Origin: Setoptus koraiensis | Lineage: Eukaryota > Arthropoda | Direction of reading: 5' to 3' | Length of the DNA stretch: 64,000 nucleotides | Assembly: GCA_048013815.1 (NCBI GenBank) | Contig: CM106586.1 | Coordinates: 186,001 to 250,000, forward strand | Shown here: positions 1 to 12,777 of the stretch, piece after piece | Numbering within the stretch: the stretch's first letter is position 1 | Layout: the number at the start of each line of letters is the position of its first letter | The notes under the pieces: generated by a model | What the model saw: only the letters and a program-made list of their open reading frames with translations | Databases searched by the model: none | What the model was told of the DNA's origin: nothing | Made by a program: the position numbers and the translations under genes

Positions 1-112
1 GAGGTTTACAGTAATGTCTGCTGAAATGCGACAAGGTTGAAATGCGACAGATCTCTCTCTGCGCACGGTCAGTGGGTTAAATTCAGCGGGAAATTTGAAT
101 ATTGATCGTTTT

Positions 113-612
113 NNNNNNNNNNNNNNNNNNNNNNNNNNNNNNNNNNNNNNNNNNNNNNNNNNNNNNNNNNNNNNNNNNNNNNNNNNNNNNNNNNNNNNNN
201 NNNNNNNNNNNNNNNNNNNNNNNNNNNNNNNNNNNNNNNNNNNNNNNNNNNNNNNNNNNNNNNNNNNNNNNNNNNNNNNNNNNNNNNNNNNNNNNNNNNN
301 NNNNNNNNNNNNNNNNNNNNNNNNNNNNNNNNNNNNNNNNNNNNNNNNNNNNNNNNNNNNNNNNNNNNNNNNNNNNNNNNNNNNNNNNNNNNNNNNNNNN
401 NNNNNNNNNNNNNNNNNNNNNNNNNNNNNNNNNNNNNNNNNNNNNNNNNNNNNNNNNNNNNNNNNNNNNNNNNNNNNNNNNNNNNNNNNNNNNNNNNNNN
501 NNNNNNNNNNNNNNNNNNNNNNNNNNNNNNNNNNNNNNNNNNNNNNNNNNNNNNNNNNNNNNNNNNNNNNNNNNNNNNNNNNNNNNNNNNNNNNNNNNNN
601 NNNNNNNNNNNN
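113..612. other. Assembly gap (500 Ns)
   Basis: A run of exactly 500 Ns, the usual placeholder for a scaffold gap of unknown size. It interrupts the transporter gene that enters from the right, so sequence at 1-112 cannot be assigned to that gene. Positions 26-55 hold an imperfect direct repeat built on gaaatgcgacaaggtt. Confidence 0.98.
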
Positions 613-949
613 AAATACGCGCAATACCATAAGTGGTGCCATTTAAGACAAACATGACGATTAAAATGACCCAAGCGTAGCCAGAGTCGACATTTTTCAT
701 TTCATTCATTGCGTCATCATTGTTTGCAGTGGCCATTTCCAATGATTTTGTTACATCAATATCACTATCAATGCTATCGGCCATTTTTCGCTTGCAATCC
801 CAAATTGGTTGCACGTTATAGGTCGTGGTTGTTCTTATTCTGTTTGTCGTTTCATCGTTGTCGCCATCTGTACCTTGCTCGTTTGTCATATTTATGGTGC
901 TTGAGATAGAATTGACACAACAGTGTCCCCTGTATTTTGTTTCCGACAT
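613..949 (-). CDS. Monocarboxylate transporter-like (SLC16 family), N-terminal part, runs into the gap
   Basis: Starts at an ATG at 949-947 on the minus strand and stays open for about 112 residues until the gap. The first 88 or so residues are polar, as in the cytosolic N-tail of these transporters. They lead into DSGYAWVILIVMFVLNG, which matches the conserved D-G-G-[WY]-G-W-V-V entry into transmembrane helix 1 of monocarboxylate transporters. The second motif Gly is replaced by Ala, and Ser replaces the first Gly. Family role: proton-coupled or facilitated transport of lactate, pyruvate and similar monocarboxylates at the plasma membrane. The substrate cannot be told from one helix. The rest of the 12-helix protein would lie in or beyond the gap. 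No other gene is seen for 17 kb upstream, so its promoter probably lies in 950-1400. Confidence 0.72.
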
Positions 950-3900
950 GAATCACTATTTCAATTCACTATTCACAAGCAACCTTTAATATGTTCTTTT
1001 TGCTTTTAAGTTTGTTAGTCTGGCGCTTATAATGAGGCCCGTACAAGCTCGCGCTAAAAATCTACGCAGGCACTTAGATGATTCGCAAAAGTTTGATTTC
1101 TACCAATCCGATCAAACACTTGTTTCACTAATGCTACTATTGAAACTACCAAATTACTACTCGATGAAACTCATTCAAGCCGTCATTGATTGATTTTGTC
1201 AATTTGTATTTGTCTTTCGCCTTTGCTTTTGCTTTACTCTCATTTAACACATTGCTACCTGTCCACCAATCAGCTGTTTAGTTCTTTGTCAAGACAGTTA
1301 AGCTGGCTGGTGGGTGAACCAATTGAATAGAACATAAGCTCTATTACTGAGTCGCAGATGCAATATGTATTACCTGTATGAACAAAATTTGCTAGACAGC
1401 GGCAATCAAATAAGACCTAATAGCAGTGATAGACTCAATCTCAGATACTTTGATGAGATTCAATTTAGACACGATTTTGTTAGTTGGTTTGTTTGTTTCA
1501 AACGGCTCGAAAACTAAACCAATTATCGCTGATTAGGTTTAATTCATTTTCGATTCGACCATGATCTTTTGAGTGCTTTTGTAGTGAATTGATGTTATTA
1601 TTAGCAATGTGAGTTGATTATGATAATGTAAAAAGTTGTTACAGTTATTGTGCTACTGTATGGTCGTCAAAGATTTAATATATACAGATACAACTATTGA
1701 AACAAATTATACGACAACACACATGCTTGTCTGCCTGGTGAAATACTACTGTAATCATCAGTTATAACCTTGGCCTTGGACTTGGCCATGATTGTTGTTG
1801 ATTTGTCTGCCAATGAAGGACCGGAAAACAGAGAAGAAAATATTCAAATTGTTTGTGCAATGCAATACAATTGCAATCAAAAGTCAAGCGTCTAGTGTGT
1901 CTGGTGTGTATAGTCACTATATTCACTATAGTGTCAGGTGACTAATGATTGATGATTGGAGGTGACAAATATGATCAATGATACAATAATGCATCTATGT
2001 ATTGCAGTATAATTATTATCGTAATTATTTGTTTGTTTGTTTGTTCAACACTTATATTATAATGATTGCTATGATTGTAATTGGTTTGTGCAAAATGACA
2101 CCAGAATAGATATAAATAGTAAATCAGCCCCAAACATTGGAGGCAATACATGTAATTGCTGTTGAGTTCAACAACAACATTGGCAATGGTAACATTAGGT
2201 GACAACAACAAACATTACGCACCAAATTTTATTAATCATATGCTCATCACGGATGAACTAATGACGAAATGACGTAATATATCTAGACGATGATCATTGT
2301 AGGTGCAGCTCAACAATTTAAGCAAAAGTACAAACAGATTACTGGTGTCACCATTAGACAAATAAGCAACAACAACAAAAATTGTGTCATGCCATCAACA
2401 AGCTAACAAGCCAGCGATATAATCATCAACAACAAAACAAACAAAACTGTTCAGATTATCCCCATTCGAGAGCACCAGAAACAAGCAGCGAAAGCGCCAG
2501 AGAATTGTCCATGATTTTGTTGTTGTTGATTTTTCTTTTTGTTGGCCTCTCGTTTCTATTGTAACTCATAATAGGTATGGTGCAATGATGCGTTGGTATC
2601 CTGTCTGTATACATATTCAGAGACAGAATGGAGATTTTCTCTCAGGTGAATGGAAGTGAATCGAGACACAACTACCTTTTACGAGTGCTAGAGCCATGTG
2701 TAAACGGTCGCACTGTGCAATGAATAGTGATAATTACTGCAAACATCTTCTATCTACTGCTGAATAAAATAGCAACATACATAATTGAGGACATTTATTA
2801 TCTGTTGAGAGGGTATACAATATCAAAAAGAAAAACAAAAATTCACCCATTTGTTCCTGCTGTTGAATGGCACTAGCTTGCCGTTCGACTGGTCCAGGTG
2901 ACTGGCTTGACTGTTTCGCAGTTGCTGTAATGTTATGTTATCTTTAGATTGGGCCTTGCACACCATCAGATACATTTAATGGTTATTACTAATGGTTGCT
3001 AATGAGGCTTAAACCTTATCTCACAAAGGCAACAACAACAGCAACAAAAAGAGTATCAAACAAAGATAAAACAAAAGCTCAATCTAACACATAGAGAATA
3101 TCATTAGTTTTAATCGAGATTGCTCCCCTTTCTCCTCGCCAGAATAATGCTACTAACACCATTGCTGTCGCTATCACAACTCAGTAAATTTAGTATGAAA
3201 TTTCGAGGATCACTTGGACAACTCGATTGCCATTGCTAATCGTCACTTTACCACTATCAGTTGTGCTGGGATTAGATAAAATAAAATAAAATAAAACAAA
3301 AACAGCAACAACAGCCTTCAATGATAAAGCCACCATGATAAAACATTTATGACTGTAGTCTAACATGTATAGTCTAGAATTGAACCGGCAGACACAAGCG
3401 AATGATCAAAGAATAGCCAGACGTTCAAGAGGGGATACAAATGGCTAAGCAACAAATTTAATGATATTACGCTGTGTCCCTCTCTCGAAACCAACTCAAC
3501 TATGTTCGAAAAACTCCGCTAAAAGCATCCTTGTGTCACACAAACAGAAATGATGTATTTGTCAATTGCATGCTGGTGCTTACATAACTACTCACAACTA
3601 GGCGAATCTCTTCACTGGAACTCTTGGATTTTTGCTTTAATTCTTCAGATCGAGTTCACTATAGACAATTATAGAGAAGCCAAGCGATCGACCCCATGTA
3701 CAATCCTATCAGACACACGTACAACTCCATACAATCAGATAAGAATAGACACCTAGCAATATTTCGTTTCGTAATATCACGACAGATTGTCTGGCTGGCT
3801 GGTGAGTTTGAACTCACTTTGCCTGAGTCAATGTTTGCACAGTTCAACGGATCCGTTTGTCCAATCAAAAATACACCTGTATTAATGAAAGCGACTATTC

Positions 3901-6900
3901 AAAGGAGCGAACAAATCGATGAAGACAACACCCTGTCGGTCTGTTTCAATTCTTTTATCACTCACCTTTTGTTTGTTTGTTTCGTTGCGAGTTTGAACTT
4001 TCGGAATTGTTTCAGTGCCGTTAGATATATCTGTCGTGGTGTTGTAACTTGTGATTGCTGTAATATGTCACCCACTACAAACAAGTGAGTTATGGCGACA
4101 GGTCCTCTGATGGTCACATTTTTGAAGCGAACTAGTGTCATGTGTGGTCGATGACGGATTAATAATAGAGTAGAGAGTTTGATAGATGCGCTCAAACGTA
4201 GCTCAATGGCGCCCTTAAAATATAAATAAAATGCAGCAACTATTTACACAGACTGCACCATGTCTCGAATATTAGACGACTTCTCGAGTCATTTCTTGTC
4301 ATTCGGGTCTTTTCATATCAGCTTAGGGTTGGCCAGCTAAAAAAACTCACCAACCAACCCAAGTTATGGCCTCTCATTCTATTTCATTGTGCAGCTTATG
4401 ATAGATCGCCTGATACGCCCGGCATCAACACGAACAAGATGATCTTTTTTCTCCATTCATTAAATGACCATGTCTGCACGAAATTTTCCCAGCTACCGCC
4501 ACAACATTCAAGAGAAAATCTAGCGAAATCTTGGACCGTGGCCTGGAAAAATAAGATCTCAACTTCAGTGCGAACTACAATGGCCAACTGGCGAGTTATC
4601 CCCAATAGAAAGTAGAAAATCATAGAATAATATGAGAAGGCAATGAAGAGTAATACTGAAATGTCATCTCCACGTTTGCACAATATTTCCTATTATTTCA
4701 TCATTCTAAGGCTGCCCTGTAACTATAGCAACCCCCATATAATATTCTTCTTGACTTGTGTATCGTGATGCGCAGCTCATAACACTTATACATCAGCCTA
4801 GCTCTGTCATATATGAAATGATTTGGACGAAATCGTTAATGTTCATCCAATGTCTTAGTTTCTCAGTCTCTATTTGAAGCGGAGATATTTATCACTAGAA
4901 ATAAACACGGGCTAAATCTGAGAATTTGGCCTTGTCATTCGAAAAAAACGAAGGCGTAGCTTTGATGATTCTGTCGTTTGTTATTTGTGCAACAAACAAA
5001 TAATTCCTCAGCGTGGCTCATCTTTCTAGTACTCGCCTGCCTTGCCAGTACATACTGCTATCCTGATCATCGTGGTCACCATAATCACGAGACGATATAG
5101 ATGGAATCTATAACATTGAATGATGAAGCCATTGCAAGCGAACAAGACTCAGAATCTATGCAAATTTACAAGGAAAAATTGGTATCACTACGATGGTCGA
5201 CCAGCGCGACCGCCTCTAAGCTATTATTATTTATGCAGTCAATATCATTTCAATCATATTGCCTTGCTCGATCATTAGCATGTTGATAGGACGATCTGAT
5301 TTCTTCGATTGAATTTTGTTTGCAATATGGATTTCAATTCATTATACTTGTTGTTGTGCGAAGCAAAACTAATGAATGCAAACCAATAATTATCTTGCTC
5401 AAAAGAAATGACGCACGAGTGGAGATAAGAGAATAGTCAAAAATCGTACTCAGTTTAGTATGGTAATTATATATATTCGCACTGATCCAATGTTTTCTAC
5501 TAAAGTCAAGACGGACATTGCAAGCAGTCTTCTGTGGCACCGAATTGTTGCGATTTCAAGAATTCTGGATTCGACTGGATGAAATTGCCTTATTTTCTCT
5601 TGCACACAATTCATTCTCAACTTGTTCATTTTTCGACTACTACTGTACACTATTAATATTGTTTAATGGAACTTCCCCAGACTTGTATCTTCAAATAATG
5701 GACCCATTAAATTCAAGTGAAATCTCTTTTCGCCCCAAAGAATCTGGAACTGCGTCTCGGTATGAACAATGTCTCGTAGAAGTTTCTTGAATCAGTCGAG
5801 TTATAGGATTGGCACGGGTGATTCTATATGTCAATAATGAAAATCTTTGCATTGCGCGAAAATTGTCTGAAAAGAAAATTGAAATGTTTTCTGGATGGAG
5901 ATACATGTTTCAGTAAGAATATTGCGGAACTTCGGGAATAGAATCGAGATGCTAACTGTCTGTCGACAGCGTGCACCATGGTACTATAACATATAGTTAG
6001 GATATGGGAAAAAATCTCGAAGAAGTCGTATGAGCTTAGCTCTGATAGAGAGACTACTACCGCTGCCTGATTGCAGAACAATCAACCAATCACTAGAGCC
6101 AACAGAATTAGTGATTATCGATAGAAATTATGTGATAACCTAGATTTTTCGGAACCAGGTAAATATGGTCGCAAAATATAGTTATACTAACAATATAATA
6201 GTATAATACGTATATAATATAATCGTATAATACTTATTGCAGCAGTGTAAGAGTTATGGCAATAGTAATTGTTTTCTACTAACCATTCTTTTTATCTTCT
6301 AAGGATTATATTATTATATGATTGTTTCGGTGCACATAAGTTGCATGCGCTAAATTACATAAATGAGGCACAGTTGTTGGTGGTGAGATGGCTAAATGAT
6401 GTTTTGAATGATGAGCTTTTTTCTATTTATCACTAATTGTAGTGATCACTACTGTTATTCTTCTTTTTTTTCCTCAAATGTTCATAGTTAATTGCACATA
6501 TTACTCGCATGAATTACATATCGACCATGTGATCAATGCTGTTTTTGCATGAGGCTATATGACTTGATCTGAGAAGCTTTTTAAAGATATTTGACAATAC
6601 TATTGGAGCATGATTTTAATGAAATTTGTGCTTGACTTCGATTATTCCAATGAGGCAAAAGTGTGGTGGCGCCTGATTATTGCTTTACTGTTGGGAACAT
6701 TCGTGTTTAACTTTTGTTTTTCATGGAAACACTGTGAGGTCTAAAGTTTTCATGCAATGATTCTTTTTGCACAAAATACAACGACGGGACATAAAAAAGA
6801 TACAAATAATTGCAACGGTGAAATTCGCAGCACTATTGATGACTAATTGATGACGTGTGTTTAGATGGTGATAGGGTTAACTGGATGAGCGAGAAAAAGT

Positions 6901-7978
6901 AAATTGAGTGCAAAGTTGTCCATCCGTTAGCTGTAATAATTTAATCTAGCTTGACGGGCATGAAAAACAAACATCAATTAGATAACTTACGACCAACTAA
7001 CGCTTGTGACTGTTGTGTTGAAACAGATTTGCACTTGGTAATTCGGTGTTCGGTAGTTGTCCTCATTGACCTGTGACCTATGGTTGTGCTCACTAATTGT
7101 TTGTCGATATAAGAGAAATGCAACAACTAATGATGATGATGTAACTCTAACTGGAAAGCATGAACTCAGACATACAAGATCAGATATGAGCGCCCACGAA
7201 AAACACTTCTGGAAAAGGAGAGTTACATGAAGCAATCATTTTGTGCTGCGGATCAGTCTGGCGAGCTTGTTCTCTCATGGACACACCAGTACCCCATTGC
7301 GCGGGTGTAGCGCCTGCGCCTCAGAACCCAATCCAATTGCAGCAATTTCTTCTTGAAGCTGTCGCCAATCTCTGGCTAAGTGTCACGAAACCTGCGCACA
7401 TTCCAATTTCCTACACTTCCTCGGCGTGCATTTCATAGGACAGACATTTCCTAGAGCGAGTACCTCACAATCGTATATTATATTATATTATTACACCTGT
7501 ATGAAATTGAGATATTTTCATTCATTGCTATGAGGCGAGGCGAAAATTTTCATGGTTTTTATTGATCTAGTCATATTGAAGGATGTCTAACGCGGGACAG
7601 ATTCTGCGAATAACGAAAGATATCTCTCTAAAATTAGGATTAAGATTAGACTTAAGATATGCAACATCGTTGATAAAAACTACTTCATTCTCGATATATT
7701 TCTCGCCGGAAGATCATCGGATAAGAGCCCTGATTATTGTAGCACCTCACAATAGCTATCCGAACCACAATTAAGTGACATCCATTGGGCCTAGTCAATT
7801 CCATGTCCAATCTAAAGCTGAATATTTATATGCCGCAAGAGGAGGACCCGTCCTTCTGAACAGCTTACATCGTCTGTCCCATTCGATGTAGGCTCATCGA
7901 ATTCATGGTGGCCCCGTGCGTCTGTTTCGCCCAACAGACATAATAATGTGTTCCGTGGTGTCAATCAACTAGCAAGGA
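950..7978. other. Non-coding region upstream of the transporter gene
   Basis: No gene can be supported. The sequence is AT-rich with short A/T and CAA-type simple repeats, for example AAAAT units at 3276-3295. Some minus-strand open segments (4396-4683, 5450-5650, 5824-6081) encode hydrophobic stretches, but they have no family signature and do not form one frame. Two patches at 7240-7440 and 7800-7930 are richer in GC than their surroundings and could be regulatory or decayed coding sequence. Confidence 0.6.
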
Positions 7979-8252
7979 TAGAGTGGGGGTCTTTATTTTT
8001 CGTCCATCGCGGATTTTAGCGTGGTTTATTCCAAAGAATTTAAACCATTGGCTTTTATTTGGACGAAACGATTAATTCATTGTTCTTATTCTTTTTTTTT
8101 ATTTAAACCATGGTCTAAATGGTTAATATTAAACGAAATGGACGAAATGATTTTTATGTCGATTGGTTTAAACCAAATTGTAATAAAAACCATTTAAATT
8201 AATCATCGGTCGTGGTTTATCCCTTGATTCTAATGTAAAGACCCCCACTCTA
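7979..8252. mobile_element. 274 bp hAT-like MITE with 17 bp terminal inverted repeats and 8 bp target duplication
   Basis: The element begins with tagagtgggggtcttta and ends with its exact reverse complement. The 8 bp agcaagga lies on both sides (7971-7978 and 8253-8260), which is a target-site duplication. An 8 bp duplication plus ends starting TAGAG fit the hAT superfamily pattern (YARNG). The interior is AT-rich, lacks coding capacity and contains internal palindromes such as ggtttaaacc and repeated cgtggtttat blocks near both ends. It is a non-autonomous element. The perfect termini and duplication suggest fairly recent insertion. Confidence 0.85.
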
Positions 8253-9690
8253 AGCAAGGATGTTGACAATTGTGATATCAATCGTTCCAATTCAGTAAGC
8301 TGCTCATCACCAGAAGTTATGGCATCCCCATCAGATTTTGCCGCAACCACCAGTAGGTCTGCCTAAAAAGATTGACTTCACCACAACAGCAAGAAAAACG
8401 TCATTGTCCATCTTTATCAGCATTACTTTTAACACATTTGCCATTAATCGAATACAAAATCAATATTAAAGAATAATATCTATGTGGATAATAATAGCTT
8501 TGCCATTGCCACGCAAATTGTCCAACGCAGACGTTCAATATTAAAGAGAGACAGTTTATCAAGCGAAGTTAAAGAATCTAGACTGGGTGCTTCGAGCGAA
8601 ACAAAAAGTTATGTAGAGCACGCCAATGAAACGACTCGGATCCCCACGAAACACTAATAATCGGATTTGAATAATTTTTTGTACAAGATGCCACCAAAAG
8701 ATACTGTGTGAATACAACCGGATAGACACATATCTGATGTGGAGCAATTATTTCTCTGTATGTGGGATGGCACAGGCGAATAAAAAAAGCCACCAACATG
8801 TAATTTAGTTTATTTTCATCATGCCACAATATGCATCAAAGTAGCAGCAACTTAAAAAGCTTTAGGTGTTTTTAAGATAAAATTACGTCATACGCACATG
8901 TAATTAATTGAGCGCAATTCATTTAAGCACAAGGCCGTTTGCTGTTAGTGGACCGGGCATAACCGTTTGTTATGAGTCCACTCGTGTGGGAAAATGTCAT
9001 TGTAAGGCCTTAAGTTTGGCAAGCTGAGAATAATGGTTTAGCGTGGATGACACAGAAGCACAATGAGAAATTACACTGCTATAATGATTGCAACGGCGTA
9101 GTCTAATGATTGCATGATGATCATGAAATGGACCTCGTTTTATCGAACCTTGCAAGTGATATCATCAGATAAATGACATAAAAATATGAACGTTTCGGGG
9201 TAACTGAAACTGTTGTGACATTACGCAAAAGTTATTACATGTAATATTAATTTATCAGTGTAGATCAGTAATGAAGAGGCAGGTTAGTGCGACTAACTCG
9301 TTTCGACATGATCTTGATTTGAGTTATTCTCTCAAATAACAAGTGTAAGTGACAAGATAAAAGATTAGTCACGACTGAGCCAAACATGTTGTCTCTCTTC
9401 CAATTAATAATGATGATACGCATAACAGATGAACACGAAGCGCAAGCAGATTGCAAAATTGTTCTTTCAATGAGCGACCACTGACGCTAAATGTTGAGCT
9501 ACTTCGAGAACCGGAAATTGTACGAACCCGAAAATGACATCAGTGTGTTTCCCATCCCCCTCATCTAGCTGAATGTCGAATCGAGGGTCTTTAATTAGGC
9601 TCTGTTAGCTCCACAGGAAGCAAAAAGTCCTGTAATGCAAGTTGATAGTTGAAAGTTAGAAGCTACAAAAATCTGATACACACAGTAATC

Positions 9691-9693
<3 letters not shown>

Positions 9694-9753
<60 letters not shown>
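9694..9753. repeat. (GA)n microsatellite
   Basis: About 30 uninterrupted GA dinucleotides in non-coding DNA. A GC-richer flank follows, with no recognisable gene. Confidence 0.97.
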
Positions 9754-9754
<1 letters not shown>

Positions 9755-12295
9755 AAACGAGCGAGTATCAGTTGTTATTGTTGAGGATGCGATAGAAGGA
9801 GCGACCGCATCTGACCCGCCTAGCCACAAATGCTGTCGGTGGCGCCAATCATCGCAATTGAGACGAGCGAGCTATCCAGCCAGCTAACCAACTAACCACT
9901 AGCTGGCCAGTGTAGTCTTGGCGGAACTACTGCGAAAAGAAACGGAGAGCGAGGGCGAGAGAGGAAAAGCGCATTGAGAATGTCTGAGAATGGCCTATTG
10001 TGGTCAGCCAATGGGAAGCGATTGGCCAAAACACAATTAAACTACAAATGGTTGGTCGGAGAGAGGAGTGAAAGAATTGATTGGATCATAATGAATGAAA
10101 GACATGAGAATGACCATACATCCAACAATAATAATACATGTAATATATAATAGATCCAAAGCAAGTATATGTTAGAGAAAGTTTATTCATTGTGGATGGT
10201 GTTTACAATAAAGAAAAGATTCACACAAGAATGGTGATATGAACAGTAATGCAGTTTATAAACATTCAAACAGAAATGATAAACTTGCAAGTTGCAACTA
10301 ACTGTAAGTAGCTTCTTCTTTTGCATTTTGTGTCTTGTCGATACACACCGGAAGTGGCGTGGTCGCCTGTCGCGCCCTTAACCCAGCCAATGTGTGTACA
10401 GGATCAAAGTGTATTGTTGCAATGGCTGCAAATGAATAAAAAGATAGTTTCTCTGCTAACGACTTGCTCTTTTCTAATTAGGCTAATGTGTTAATAGTGT
10501 GTGTTTGAATCATTTTAAATTTGCAAAAGTAAATTGTGAAAGTAAGCACAGTAGGCTATCTATATCTCTTACTGGTAATCATCATCATCATGAGCATCAT
10601 CTAGCGATGTTGCTTCTTTTTAAACAACTTTTCTTTTTACATATAGTGTTATCAACAAAGCTAGCCGCTCTCATACATGTAGCATGAATTTCATACAAAA
10701 ATGTCGGTGCTAAAGTGAGTGTGTGTGTCATCATTGAAAGCATTTGCATCGTAGACATGTCTGTAAGGCATCGTTATGTAATACTGACACTAATAAGTGA
10801 CTAATAAATTATATCATTATGCTAGCCATCATGTTAACCTGACTACAACTATCAAAAAAGACGACACACTCTTTGAAACTGCAAAAGTGATGTAACTAGA
10901 TGATGTAACAATGAACCACCCAAGCTGAAACAAGTAGTGAAACATGAAATAGAAGGGGTTTCATTGAATCAAATGAACATATCTAAAAAACAAGACAAAT
11001 CACAGGCCATTCAACATGAAGAGTGTCCCTCATGTCTTTATTATTATTAGTCACTATTAAGGTATGGCCTCTCTCTTTCTTTACTGCACCAGCAACTACT
11101 CGACCTTATCAACTGGCACCATCTCTATTTGTGATGCCTGCTCCTTTTTATTTTTATTTTCATTTTTATTTTTATTTTTAAACAAACTGCTTAACGAACG
11201 GCATTAACGTTAATACAATCATTGTATGCAAATCACTGCTGCAAATCTTCATATAATATAATAACTTGAAATCGATTTCGCTTTGGGCGTCATCGCTAAA
11301 TGTACAGTTAATTGTTTTTAGTTTTGCTAGTTAGCCAAACTATTGTAAGTATAGTGCAAGTTACAACAGTTTGCTTAATCATGAATCATGAGTCATGATC
11401 GCTAACAAGCAACATGTGAGCTTCGCAATTACAGCAACACTAACAAACCGCTAGTAATAGTATAAAACAATTCTACTGCACTTGCCACAGACTCCATCCA
11501 ACTAATTTAAATGCTCTTTTTCTGTCTTTTTCTGTCTTTTTCTCTCTCTTTTCATGCCTCCAAAAATCTAAATCATGCCTAGCTTGGCAGAGATGACACT
11601 GACAAATGACTTGTGAGTAGTAGGCTAATTGTTGAGTGCTTCGGCTAACGAATCATAACGACCAACTAGTATTTGCTAGTATTTGTATGGCTAGTATTGC
11701 ATAGAAGAAGAAAGAATTGAAATTAGAGTAGCACAGATAATTAGATTGTAACACATCACTTGTGGGCCTATTTCATTGTTGGCGCTGTTGCTTGATTTAT
11801 TTGGTCATGCTCATCATGTTGGGCTACCTGTTTGTGTGTTATGGCTAATAAACATCATGTATCCTGTAGCGAGACAAGAGAGTCGCTAGTTGTATGGCCG
11901 TGAGTCAAACAATCAATTGGCTAGTTACTTTCGATGAGGGTTACATACTAGCTATACACGGACAACATAAGCAAATAGTGGCTTTGCAGCAGCAGCAACA
12001 ACAACAACAACAACAGCAATAGCAACGCAAATGGAGTATTGTTGTCTTGAAAAGTATTCCACTTTGGCACACACCATTGTTAGTGGGCCAATAACCGGTA
12101 GCTCCATGTAACAGTAAGCTAAACAGTTGGTTGTGTGCACTAAAGAGAAAAGACCTAACGGTTATAATGGCAGGTAATACTTTTCATGATGCTTACTTAC
12201 CTTTTCACTATCTTATATTGGCAATTATCATGAATCATTGATGGTGATTGGAGTTGGTCATGAGAATAAAAAGTTGTTCTTCTCTTACTGGTTTC

Positions 12296-12413
12296 AATGA
12301 TCACTCCATCATCTCATCTCATCTTATGCCTTCGCATTTCATCTCAACCATTCCCGTCTCATCTCGTCTCATCCCGTCTCATCTCATCTCATCCCGTCTC
12401 GTTTCGTCTCGTA
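12296..12413. repeat. TCTCAT / TCTCGTCCCG minisatellite
   Basis: A degenerate array of 5-10 bp units based on catctcatctcatcccgtct. Its pyrimidine bias makes the plus strand almost purine-free. It creates meaningless Ser/Ile-rich open frames. Confidence 0.9.
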
Positions 12414-12713
12414 TAAGCGCATCTTGCCTGACTGATCTTTTGTCATGTCACCATGACAATAAAACTGCTGCGCTTCAACACACAACAATTGATAGACTGA
12501 CGATTTGATTTTGTCGGATTGGGCCAGCCGCTGCTCGAGCGTCATTGCATTGGCTCGCTCATGAGAGCCACTGTTTCTGATGTGACTATTCAATGCATTC
12601 GCACCATTGGCAACATCTTCAATTCATCACACAGCTACCGGTATAAGGGCACTTGTTGTTTATGTAGTTAGACAGTAGCTGACAGTGACCACAGGTATAA
12701 TCTATTATTTGAA

Positions 12714-12777
12714 AGCAGTGATAGTAGTAATAGCAGTGACAGTAGTAATAGCAGTGACAGTAGCGGTAGTAGCAGTG
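12714..12777. repeat. 18 bp tandem repeat
   Basis: Three and a half copies of agcagtgacagtagtaat, with one or two substitutions between units. Confidence 0.9.

Noticed and set aside
8255-8350. Minus-strand protein-like stretch (DGDAITSGDEQLTELERLIS) beside the MITE
   Set aside because: Too short; reading on through the empty target site quickly meets a stop and no family is recognised.
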